Shown here: positions 56,492 through 63,971 of the stretch, piece after piece
Numbering within the stretch: position 1 is the stretch's first letter
Layout of the letters: the number at the start of each line of letters is the position of its first letter
NCBI RefSeq assembly: GCF_002964785.1
Contig: NZ_PQCC01000004.1
Span: 186,001 to 250,000, forward strand
From: Pseudoalteromonas sp. T1lg48
GTDB lineage: Bacteria > Pseudomonadota > Gammaproteobacteria > Enterobacterales > Alteromonadaceae
Length of the DNA stretch: 64,000 nucleotides
Direction: 5' to 3'
Made by a program: the position numbers and the translations under genes
Notes under the pieces: generated by a model
The model's database searches: none
Seen by the model: the letters and a program-made list of their open reading frames with translations, nothing else
Told to the model about the DNA's origin: nothing

Positions 56492-57541
56492 CTAACCACT
56501 ACACCTTTGATTATTTTTAGCCTGATTACATATTACATTGAGAATATTTTCACCGGCTTCTTTATATCCATTACTAGATAAATAGTCAGATATTTCAAAC
56601 AGTGAATCTATGCCTTCTGAAGATTGATTAATTGTGAAAGCTATGTGCTTATTAAGTTCTTCAGTCGCATTTTCAGAAATAGCATAATGAGCTACTAACT
56701 TTTGCAAGGTTTCGATTGGAACAGAAACCTTAAACCCAAACTTTTTAGATAAATCTGTATAGTGTTTTTTTAAACCGTTTAACCCTGAAGTTTTTACTTC
56801 GTAGGTTGGTTCCCAGCCCGCAAATGTTGATTGTAAAGCATATTGCATAGAAGAATGTTTAGTGGTTCTATGAGATTGCTCTGGGAATTTTTGGAATTCA
56901 AAAGAGCTTTTAGATAAGTTACTTAACTTCTGAGTTAATTCAGTAAAAGGGTTTTGCATATGCTCACCTTCATTTGCGATGGTGATCGTAAGAGGAGCTT
57001 TCTTTTTTAAATCCTCAATTTTTGATTTGGATACCATATCTAAGATGTAATTATCGTCAAGAGAAGGACTGAAAGCGAAGTATTTAGAAAAACCAGGATT
57101 ATTACTTAACCAATAATCTAAGACGAAACGGCCTGAATTAGAATGCCCAGATAGAATTGTATAAGGCGCAACTCGGTAATTATCATTAACAAAAGATACG
57201 ACTTCTGTCGCAAGAAACTCAGCAAAGGGCGTTGTTTTTCCATTTTCAGGACTAAGTTCTTTTCCTCTACTTTCGATACCTACAACTATAAAGTTTGGAA
57301 TTTGATCTTCTAATAGATCAATAGTCGATAGGGTTGAAAGCATATCCCATTGACCGTGTAGTACGTATAATACTGGATACGAATTATCTTCATCGTGATA
57401 TTTCTTTGGAAGTTTTATTAATAAGTTTCTTTCTTCCCCAAGTGTATCGGACTTTAACTTAATTTCCTCAGCTAAAATTAAATCTGAGGCGAATGAAAAC
57501 TGTGAACAAAGTAAAACAAAACTAAAAATAAATACTCTCAT
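56492..57541 (-). CDS. Cassette: secreted esterase (PF00756 type)
   Basis: 349 residues with signal peptide (ending FSFAS). The alpha/beta hydrolase domain has VLYVLHGQWDML, the nucleophile elbow ILSGHSNSGRFVLDY (serine present), and the catalytic histidine in EQSHRTTKHSS. The last 100 residues are helical. It is a homolog of the chromosomal 15523-16698 protein, sharing the domain layout and the HYxDLS-x-K-x-GF-x-VS motif. That protein has lost the serine; this one has not. Substrate unknown. Confidence 0.8.
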   Translation of the reverse strand: MRVFIFSFVLLCSQFSFASDLILAEEIKLKSDTLGEERNLLIKLPKKYHDEDNSYPVLYVLHGQWDMLSTLSTIDLLEDQIPNFIVVGIESRGKELSPENGKTTPFAEFLATEVVSFVNDNYRVAPYTILSGHSNSGRFVLDYWLSNNPGFSKYFAFSPSLDDNYILDMVSKSKIEDLKKKAPLTITIANEGEHMQNPFTELTQKLSNLSKSSFEFQKFPEQSHRTTKHSSMQYALQSTFAGWEPTYEVKTSGLNGLKKHYTDLSKKFGFKVSVPIETLQKLVAHYAISENATEELNKHIAFTINQSSEGIDSLFEISDYLSSNGYKEAGENILNVICNQAKNNQRCSG

Positions 57542-57573
57542 TTATAACTCTCCATGTTGATGAAACCCTAGGA

Positions 57574-57684
57574 ATATAACGCCCGCCTATGGGGCAAATT
57601 GAGTGGGCTAAACTTGAGCGAAGCGAAAAGCCCGCGAAAATTTGTCCCAGCGAGTTTACGAGCAACATCAGGCTCTTGTTAGGC
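57574..57684 (-). repeat. attC site 6
   Basis: ATATAAC ... GTTAGGC, 111 bp, with GAGTGGGCTAAA / AGCCCGC and the inner GAGCGAAGCG. Confidence 0.9.
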
Positions 57685-58077
57685 ATATTTTTTACACTTA
57701 AATTGAAGATAAATAAAGTGAAACGTAATTACAACCGAAGGTATAACTACATATGACGCTAGCCAAAAGTCGTAAATAAAATACAATACAGCGCAGGCAA
57801 AAGAACCACAAAATAGAGCTAAATTGAGCCTTTTATCAAAACTAATTTCCCGCCCATTAATAGTTTTATAGCTCAACTCTATCAAGACCCAATACGCAAA
57901 TAATCCAGCTAAATTGCCGATAAAGGCTAAAAACAGCTCAGGTGAAAACTCTGTACTTTCTCTAAACAAATGAGCCGGCACTCCGAATATGAGCTGAAGA
58001 GCAGACATGTAAATTATGAAGCAGCCTAATGGAATGAGAATTATCAAAGCTTCGAGGGATAACAGAACTTTTTTCAT
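57679..58077 (-). CDS. Cassette: small membrane protein
   Basis: 132 residues from ATG 58077 (MKKVLLSLEALIILIPLGC); a longer frame to 58146 would translate attC. Four predicted membrane helices, including FLAFIGNLAGLFAYWVLIEL and LASYVVIPSVVITFHFIYL. No family recognised. The TAA stop is inside the attC core. Confidence 0.65.
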   Translation of the reverse strand: MKKVLLSLEALIILIPLGCFIIYMSALQLIFGVPAHLFRESTEFSPELFLAFIGNLAGLFAYWVLIELSYKTINGREISFDKRLNLALFCGSFACAVLYFIYDFWLASYVVIPSVVITFHFIYLQFKCKKYA

Positions 58078-58079
58078 AT

Positions 58080-58180
58080 GCCTAACGCCTCCATAAGCGG
58101 TGAGTAATTGTTGGCTAAAATGTGTAGCGAAGCGGAACCGAGCCAACTGTTACGAATCCGACTTTATGGCCTTGTTAGCA
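58080..58180 (-). repeat. attC site 7
   Basis: GCCTAAC ... GTTAGCA, 101 bp, dyad GTTGGCTAAAA / GAGCCAAC. Confidence 0.9.
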
Positions 58181-59047
58181 TTACGGAACTTGAACAAAAA
58201 TAAAGTGCTCGTCCAATTTTTCGGGTTTGTGTATAGAATACAAACACGTGCCTTCAGGGCTCTCTAGTTTTACAACAATCTCATTTGCCCCAATGTGTTT
58301 TAACGTAGATGTTAATTTAGTTTTGTTATTAGGGAAATTTAAGTGCTCGACATTTAATGGTGTAGGTTTAAAATGCTGAATCAAGCTTGCCTCTAATGTT
58401 TCAACAACTTGTTCGAAAGTGATTTCATCGCAATCTAACTCACCGGGTTTATATAGAATAATCGATGCGCTTTTGAACTGATCTCTAGCATTAAGCTTAG
58501 CCAAGATGGTTTGAAGCTTTTCATGCCCCTCACCAAGCCTATCTTGAGCAGTTCTTCCATTTTTAGCCGCCATCCCAATGTATTCAATGCATAGTGGGAT
58601 AGAGTATTCTAGGTTCTTAGCGTAATTAGTTACAAAAACAAGATCACATGGAAACTTTTGATTTGCAGCACCATTAGCAAAAGAAAACTCAAAACTATCG
58701 TAATCCCTTCCATATTTACAAGCGGCAACATCAGATAAAGGTAACAACGGAGAGTCGAACTTAGTAAGTTGTGACCTTTCTTCACCTAACTCATTTTCAA
58801 ATATTAATTCTGCCTCAAATGAGATCTCATCTAATAGTCTAACGCTATCCTTATTAACCTTGAATTTAGTATGAGTTACCAAAGCATAAGCGTGAAACCC
58901 ACTAAAGTCCCCGTGAAAAAATAATCTGTGATCATGACTCTCTTGATGCACATAAAGTTCATCTTCTTTAGTAGGAGCCAAGTCTAATAAACCAATATTT
59001 TTAGCCTGCACAATACTTGCAGGACCTGACAATAAAACTAGCGGCAA
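58181..59047 (-). CDS. Cassette: cytoplasmic protein of unknown function
   Basis: 288 residues from TTG 59047, which has GGAG seven bases upstream. No signal or membrane segment. Residues 20-180 look like a mixed beta/alpha domain (DHRLFFHGDFSGFHAYALVTHT, CDLVFVTNYAKNLEYSIPLCIEYIGM). The C-terminal 60 residues form a second small domain (EVVETLEASLIQHFKPTPLN). No family recognised. Confidence 0.6.
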   Translation of the reverse strand: MPLVLLSGPASIVQAKNIGLLDLAPTKEDELYVHQESHDHRLFFHGDFSGFHAYALVTHTKFKVNKDSVRLLDEISFEAELIFENELGEERSQLTKFDSPLLPLSDVAACKYGRDYDSFEFSFANGAANQKFPCDLVFVTNYAKNLEYSIPLCIEYIGMAAKNGRTAQDRLGEGHEKLQTILAKLNARDQFKSASIILYKPGELDCDEITFEQVVETLEASLIQHFKPTPLNVEHLNFPNNKTKLTSTLKHIGANEIVVKLESPEGTCLYSIHKPEKLDEHFIFVQVP

Positions 59048-59068
59048 ATTTGTTCTCCACGCTTGTAA

Positions 59069-59172
59069 TGCTAACGCCGCAAATAAACGGCTAAAAATAG
59101 TGGGCTATAATTTGTGAGGTACGAACAAAGCCCACTGTTTTTTGTCCGCACTTTTAATTTGCTTTGTTATAT
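59069..59172 (-). repeat. attC site 8
   Basis: TGCTAAC ... GTTATAT, 104 bp, dyad AGTGGGCTATAA / AAGCCCACT. Confidence 0.9.
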
Positions 59173-59615
59173 TGCGATTTACACAATACATTTTTATTAG
59201 CGCCACTACCATACAGCTTTAACCTTTCTGTACCACCTGTTTTTTCAAAAAACTCTTGTAATGTAATTTCCTTTTGCTCGTAGCTCATTAGCTGCCAGAA
59301 ACCGTAAAAACCTTTGAACCAAAAGTAATAGAACACAGTTCCGACTGCTAATAGCAAATATACCGATTTACCTACTTTTCGTTTGTACCTTATGCCGCAA
59401 TAAAAAAACCAAATGCTGCTAAATATCGCCAGAATGAAAAACGCAGAGAAAGGAGTTATTAAAGTATCAGAGTTACTCCAAATAGAGCTTAAACAAGTGA
59501 TATTTCTGCCTGACACTATTGAAAAGATCAAAGTAATCTTAAAAAAGAAATACAACAACACGGTAATGAACACCGCATATAAGATACCACTTTCCTTGCT
59601 TTCTTTTGTATTCAA
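59154..59615 (-). CDS. Cassette: small membrane protein
   Basis: 153 residues from TTG 59615 (AAGG seven bases upstream). Three membrane helices (LYAVFITVLLYFFFKITLIFS, ITPFSAFFILAIFSSIWFFY, and KSVYLLLAVGTVFYYFWF). The C-terminal tail reads into attC before stopping at 59154. No family recognised. Confidence 0.6.
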   Translation of the reverse strand: MNTKESKESGILYAVFITVLLYFFFKITLIFSIVSGRNITCLSSIWSNSDTLITPFSAFFILAIFSSIWFFYCGIRYKRKVGKSVYLLLAVGTVFYYFWFKGFYGFWQLMSYEQKEITLQEFFEKTGGTERLKLYGSGANKNVLCKSQYNKAN

Positions 59616-59634
59616 CGCTTGACCTTACAAAGCA

Positions 59635-59698
59635 ATATAACGCCCGCCACAAACGTGAGCAACGTGTTGCGAGTCGTTTTTGATGGCGATTGTTATAT
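59635..59698 (-). repeat. attC site 9 (short)
   Basis: ATATAAC ... GTTATAT, 64 bp, with a shortened, different inner dyad. Confidence 0.8.
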
Positions 59699-61039
59699 TT
59701 CCATTCTAACTAAAGGTGCTCGTTCACCCATGTAAATACTGACAGGAACAAGTAAACGCTTATCATCCTGCTCTCGAAGTTGATAATAATCTTCGGTGCA
59801 TTCATAAGAAAATGAGTTATTTTCCCGAAGCACTAATTTTTGCATGACACCATTGCCGTTTTTGGCGCTGAGTTGACCATTATCGAATGTAACAGTCATA
59901 ACCGTATCGTCTGCACCTTTGTATGTACCAATCAGAGCCTTAGCTTGCTCCGTGATGTCTTTCTCAGCAATTGGCGCTGGTGAAAGGTTAAGTTGCCTTG
60001 CAATCATATTTAACAAAGCCGGGCCTGGGTGAACAGCGTCATTGTTACCGAATACTGTGCCAAGTAAATCATGCGATGGAAAATAGACTGACCATGCCAT
60101 AAAACCTGGCACCTGCCCTTGATGACTGTACGACGGTTGATCACTTATAGGGTATACATCAGTACCAAATCCATAATTTACTGATTCACCGTTGTTTAAT
60201 TTTGCTCTAGTTACCATCAGCTGATAATTTTCAGCCGAAATTACCTTCCCTGAACTTAAACCACGATGCCACTGGCTCATGTCATCAAGAGTAGATGCAA
60301 TTGCCCCCGCTGCATAAATCCAACTGCGGTCAACGTTTTCGGGAGCCACATACAGATCAGGCGCGTTTCTGTTTGAGGTATAGCCTTTAACAATTCGCTT
60401 TGAACTTACCCCTTTAGTAACAACAAACGAATTCTTCATGCCTAAAGGGGAAAAAATATTCCGTTGTAAATACTCGCTATATGTCAGCCCAGAAGCAACC
60501 TCTATCACCTTTCCCAACAAAATATATCCGGTGTTTGAATACGCATAATCAACACCAGGCTTAGCCAGGACTGGCATTTTACTCACAACATTGATCACTT
60601 CATCAATGGGGGCGTACTTGTTCCATCGCTGCCTGACCTCTGTATCCGAGTTGTAATTTGGCAGCCCGGAAGTATGGCTTAGAACACTTTCAATCGTCAG
60701 GCTTGCGTACTCGACTGGAATATCTGTAATAAAATCACCTAGGGTACTTTTTAAGGATAACTTTTTATTTTCAGCGAGTTGAAGTATCGCAGCGGCAGTA
60801 AACTGCTTTGAAATGGAGCCGATCTGAAAAGTGTCATCAACTCTTAATAGTTCGCGAGTGTTTAGGTCTGCAACACCAAGAGCGCCTTTGAAAACATGCT
60901 TTCCAGATTGTTCGATGCTAACTGCAAGTCCCGGTTTATCCGATGATGCATGGCAAGATAATATGGTAGGAAAATCATGTTCTTGTGCATCAACACAGGA
61001 AACAAAAAATAGAGAGCTAAACAGTAACTTTCTCAACAT
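59693..61039 (-). CDS. Cassette: serine hydrolase of the beta-lactamase/PBP fold
   Basis: 448 residues from ATG 61039 (AAAGGAG eleven bases upstream; a GTG four codons earlier overlaps the ribosome site). Signal peptide ends near VDAQ. Active-site motifs are present: SISK (in QIGSISKQFTAAAIL), YSN (in YAYSNTGYILLG), and HQG in place of KTG (SYSHQGQVPGFMAW). This is PF00144, which includes esterases and peptidases as well as AmpC; the HxG box argues for esterase or peptidase rather than a true cephalosporinase. A C-terminal domain of 90 residues follows. Confidence 0.85.
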   Translation of the reverse strand: MLRKLLFSSLFFVSCVDAQEHDFPTILSCHASSDKPGLAVSIEQSGKHVFKGALGVADLNTRELLRVDDTFQIGSISKQFTAAAILQLAENKKLSLKSTLGDFITDIPVEYASLTIESVLSHTSGLPNYNSDTEVRQRWNKYAPIDEVINVVSKMPVLAKPGVDYAYSNTGYILLGKVIEVASGLTYSEYLQRNIFSPLGMKNSFVVTKGVSSKRIVKGYTSNRNAPDLYVAPENVDRSWIYAAGAIASTLDDMSQWHRGLSSGKVISAENYQLMVTRAKLNNGESVNYGFGTDVYPISDQPSYSHQGQVPGFMAWSVYFPSHDLLGTVFGNNDAVHPGPALLNMIARQLNLSPAPIAEKDITEQAKALIGTYKGADDTVMTVTFDNGQLSAKNGNGVMQKLVLRENNSFSYECTEDYYQLREQDDKRLLVPVSIYMGERAPLVRMEI

Positions 61040-61066
61040 GAAAATAAACACTCCTTTGCAATGGAA

Positions 61067-61165
61067 ATATAACGCTTTACTAATGGGCTGCCGCAGCGCA
61101 GCGTAGGCAGTCCCGTGGAGGCCACGCTGTTTGTGGCCGGAACGAAATTTAGTAACTTGTTATAT
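61067..61165 (-). repeat. attC site 10 (divergent)
   Basis: ATATAAC ... GTTATAT, 99 bp, but with a different GC-rich inside (GGCTGCCGCAGCGCAGC). Confidence 0.85.
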
Positions 61166-61564
61166 AGCCTTGCGTAACCAAAGTAGATGCAAAACTATAT
61201 GAATAAACAAAAATAAAGCAGGGCATAAAAACAAATAAATCCCAAACCAGCCACTAACGAGTGTAAAAATTTCACCGTCAAATTTAACACCTGACCAATA
61301 GGTAAATACCAGGGATATTAAGCCTAAAATAAGAAATACCAACCGCGTTCTAAGATTAAGCTTTAAACCCCAACTTACTGAAGTTAAAGCAATATAGCCT
61401 GCAATCCCAAATAGCGAAGTCAGAATCCATTTAAGGCTAAATGTTATCGGTAAATCAAAAATACTGCCTAGTGCACCAATTAAAGCAAAGCATGCGAGTA
61501 AAACCAATAAAGTTGATGGCACCCAGGCAAAAACAGTAGTTAACCCAATCAGTAGATTTCTCAT
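61160..61564 (-). CDS. Cassette: small membrane protein
   Basis: 134 residues with four membrane helices (VPSTLLVLLACFALIGALG, WILTSLFGIAGYIALTSVSW, LVFLILGLISLVFTYW, IYLFLCPALFLFIHIVLHLL). No soluble domain, no family recognised. The TAA stop overlaps the attC core. Confidence 0.65.
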   Translation of the reverse strand: MRNLLIGLTTVFAWVPSTLLVLLACFALIGALGSIFDLPITFSLKWILTSLFGIAGYIALTSVSWGLKLNLRTRLVFLILGLISLVFTYWSGVKFDGEIFTLVSGWFGIYLFLCPALFLFIHIVLHLLWLRKAI

Positions 61565-61578
61565 AAGCCTCTTAGGCT

Positions 61579-61681
61579 ATATAACGCCTCAATATGGGGC
61601 GCATAAATGCATGGCTATACTCAGCGACGAAGGAGCGCAAGCCATGCGTTTTGCGTCCATGCCATTATTGACTTGTTATAT
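61579..61681 (-). repeat. attC site 11
   Basis: ATATAAC ... GTTATAT, 103 bp, dyad GCATGGCTATA / AAGCCATGC. Confidence 0.9.
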
Positions 61682-61699
61682 GAATTTAACCCAATAACG

Positions 61700-61966
61700 C
61701 TATGAAAGTGCTGCGATAAATAAGACCACAAAAAACAAAATTACACAAATAGCTAGAATATTTCCGATGATTGCCAACGGCTTAGGTAACTTCGTAAATG
61801 AACCGCCTGACAGGAAATACCTTTTGGGATTGGTATTAACTAATTCAACCAACTCATCTTTTTGTTGCTTGTCAAGTTGAGAGAAATCTTTGTTAACTTT
61901 TCGCGAATGACGAACCGCTTTTATCAAGATAAAACCAACGAAAATTACGATGACGATTTCAATCAT
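61700..61966 (-). CDS. Cassette: small membrane protein
   Basis: 88 residues from ATG 61966, with no clear ribosome site; a TTG two codons earlier is possible. Two membrane helices flank a basic, hydrophilic loop (KAVRHSRKVNKDFSQLDKQQKD). No family recognised. Confidence 0.55.
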   Translation of the reverse strand: MIEIVIVIFVGFILIKAVRHSRKVNKDFSQLDKQQKDELVELVNTNPKRYFLSGGSFTKLPKPLAIIGNILAICVILFFVVLFIAALS

Positions 61967-61977
61967 ACTCAAGATTC

Positions 61978-62074
61978 ATATAACGCTGCGTTAAGGTGTG
62001 ACAAGCGCTTGCCATACTGTGAGCGAAGCGAAACCGGCAAGCGTTTGGAATCACTCTTGAACGCTTTGTTATAC
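61978..62074 (-). repeat. attC site 12
   Basis: ATATAAC ... GTTATAC, 97 bp, dyad CGCTTGCCATA / CGGCAAGCG. Confidence 0.9.
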
Positions 62075-62938
62075 GGAGATTTCCCGCCGTCCAATTTTGT
62101 GAGCGAAACCACCAACTCTAACCTTAATAATACCTTGCTCGTTTGAATCTACAGACGCGGTAATTTTTGAAATACATTTCATTGCCCGACCTTGTTCGAA
62201 AACAAAACTATTCGAATGTGTATTAAGAAGGTGTTTAGTTAGGTAACACGCTAATGCACCACTCGCACTCCCCGTCGCTGATTCCTCGGAAATACCAAAC
62301 AGTGGAGCGAAGTTACGACAGCTTGCTGTAACCATGTTTGTTTTTTCACATAACTCAAAAGCATGAATACCAATTACTTCATGCCTTTTACAGAAATTAA
62401 TGGTTAGATTTTCATTCACTTGAATTTTATCGAGATACCCATATGGGACTGGGACAATAATATCGGGTAAACCTGTTGAAACAACCTCAATCGGCAACCG
62501 TGTAGACTCAAGGACTTTCGAGTCTAGCCCGACTAACTCCGATATAAGTTCATAACTGAACTGTGCACCGTATTCTGGTAACTTCTGATCCATGACGACA
62601 AGACCGCTTGTCTCTATGGTTACGACGAGTAAACCTGCTTTAGTCCTTTGAACGTATTTACCTTCACTTATGATTCCGTCTTGATACATTGCTGAAAATG
62701 CAGCTAATGTAGCGTGTCCACAGAAATCAACTTCACCTGTTACGGTAAAAAAGGACACCTCAAAATCAGCTTCATTATCGCGAGATACAAATGCAGTTTC
62801 CGAATAACCAACAACTTGTGCTATTTGTAATTTTTCTTCGTTCGACAAATAATCGGCGTCAAGCACAACACCCGCAGGGTTTCCACCCGTCCCATTCGCA
62901 GTAAAGGAATTAACTAAAATAGCTTCAACGTTCTTCAA
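62069..62938 (-). CDS. Cassette: PhzF-family isomerase-like protein
   Basis: 289 residues from TTG 62938 (GGAG nine bases upstream; longer frames would run through attC). PhzF-fold motifs: FTANGTGGNPAGVVLDA, YSETAFVSRD (catalytic Glu), FCGHATLAAFSAMY and TGSASGALACYLTKHLL. Both halves of the duplicated fold are present. PhzF relatives act as isomerases in secondary metabolism or as amino-acid-modifying enzymes; the substrate is unknown. No other phenazine genes are present. Confidence 0.85.
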   Translation of the reverse strand: MKNVEAILVNSFTANGTGGNPAGVVLDADYLSNEEKLQIAQVVGYSETAFVSRDNEADFEVSFFTVTGEVDFCGHATLAAFSAMYQDGIISEGKYVQRTKAGLLVVTIETSGLVVMDQKLPEYGAQFSYELISELVGLDSKVLESTRLPIEVVSTGLPDIIVPVPYGYLDKIQVNENLTINFCKRHEVIGIHAFELCEKTNMVTASCRNFAPLFGISEESATGSASGALACYLTKHLLNTHSNSFVFEQGRAMKCISKITASVDSNEQGIIKVRVGGFAHKIGRREISV

Positions 62939-62951
62939 TATCAATTTCTCC

Positions 62952-63052
62952 GTATAACGCCCGCTTAACAGGCGCAAAAGGCTTGGCTAAAATTAGCGAC
63001 GAAGGAGTGCAAGCCAAGCTTTTTGCGTCCTTTTTTGAAGCGTTTGTTATGT
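62952..63052 (-). repeat. attC site 13
   Basis: GTATAAC ... GTTATGT, 101 bp, dyad GGCTTGGCTAA / AAGCCAAGC. Confidence 0.9.
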
Positions 63053-63463
63053 GTTTTTTACAGCACCAATAACCTTTTCCATGATTATTTGTTGCACCTT
63101 TGGATGAAACTCTTCATACATAGTATTAGAGCGAACATTGTTTTTTTCTTGTGGTTTTGGAATAGTGAATTTTTGAGTGTTAACCCAGTTTATTTTACGC
63201 CCAGCACTAACAAGATTTTTAGTATCACTTATATCGGTTAACAGTTTATGGTCTGCAATAAAGCCTATACCTTTAACATGAATATCTTTACTGCTTGGGG
63301 GGCAAGATTTTAGATAAACAATGTCACCGACTTTTAGGGACGCAACGTATTGAAAAAGTTCTGGTGCATCGGTTTCGTCCCAACCAGGACCTGCAATTGA
63401 ATTATCAATAAACTCTTGGCTCACATCTTCATCGTAATATGCACCAATTCCAAAAATTGCCAT
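63047..63463 (-). CDS. Cassette: EVE/PUA-like small protein
   Basis: 138 residues from ATG 63463 with a strong AAGGAG. The middle (VASLKVGDIVYLKSCPPSSKDI, then VKGIGFIADHKLL) resembles a PUA/EVE-type fold that often reads modified bases in nucleic acids. No nuclease domain is attached. Assignment by motif pattern, moderate. The TAA stop is inside the attC core. Confidence 0.55.
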   Translation of the reverse strand: MAIFGIGAYYDEDVSQEFIDNSIAGPGWDETDAPELFQYVASLKVGDIVYLKSCPPSSKDIHVKGIGFIADHKLLTDISDTKNLVSAGRKINWVNTQKFTIPKPQEKNNVRSNTMYEEFHPKVQQIIMEKVIGAVKNT

Positions 63464-63488
63464 TTAATACTCCTTGGCTTAATTAAAC

Positions 63489-63561
63489 ACATAACGCCCA
63501 AAGCAGCGGCGCGCGGTAGCGCGTCCAGCCCGTAGGGCGATGCTGCCTTTGCTTGTTAAGT
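63489..63561 (-). repeat. attC site 14 (short, divergent)
   Basis: ACATAAC ... GTTAAGT, 73 bp, an exact RYYYAAC/GTTRRRY pair, with a GC-rich inner dyad (AGCAGC / GCTGC) unlike its neighbours. Confidence 0.85.
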
Positions 63562-63566
63562 GGATT

Positions 63567-63971
63567 TTACTCAAACCAGCCTTCCCACTTTTCGTTGGCC
63601 TTTTGATGCGATGTAATACCTGCATCTAGGGCCGAATGAAACGCTTCAGCTTGCTCTAAGCGGAAGCCTGCATCTTCAAAATTGAGCATTTTAATATTGC
63701 CAATGAGTTTAAATGGCTTTGGCTGAAACATCTGATATAGCTGGATAGGCTCACTTAAGCCTTGCCCCCATGCTTTGATTAAATATACATCCTGCTTTGA
63801 ACCATCTCCAAGGGTTACTAGACCCTCTTGTGCATATGCCCAAACATCAACTAGGTGCTGATACTTTTCGATTGTCTCATGAGCAAGGTCTACAGCTTGC
63901 TGCTGGGTATCGGCTTCAAAGTTCTGTAACTCTCTGCTTTCTCCAGATTGGAAAATTACATATGGGACCAT
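63567..63971 (-). CDS. Cassette: hypothetical protein (start near right edge)
   Basis: 134 residues from ATG 63971, which has GGAG five bases upstream. The frame stays open to the edge, so an earlier start cannot be excluded. No signal peptide. The protein is mixed alpha/beta (QQAVDLAHETIEKYQHLVDV, SKQDVYLIKAWGQGL) and ends KANEKWEGWFE. No family recognised. Confidence 0.55.
   Translation of the reverse strand: MVPYVIFQSGESRELQNFEADTQQQAVDLAHETIEKYQHLVDVWAYAQEGLVTLGDGSKQDVYLIKAWGQGLSEPIQLYQMFQPKPFKLIGNIKMLNFEDAGFRLEQAEAFHSALDAGITSHQKANEKWEGWFE

Noticed and set aside
58078..58146. N-terminal extension of the cassette membrane protein to 58146
   Set aside because: It would translate the attC site; ATG 58077 begins a normal hydrophobic N-terminus.
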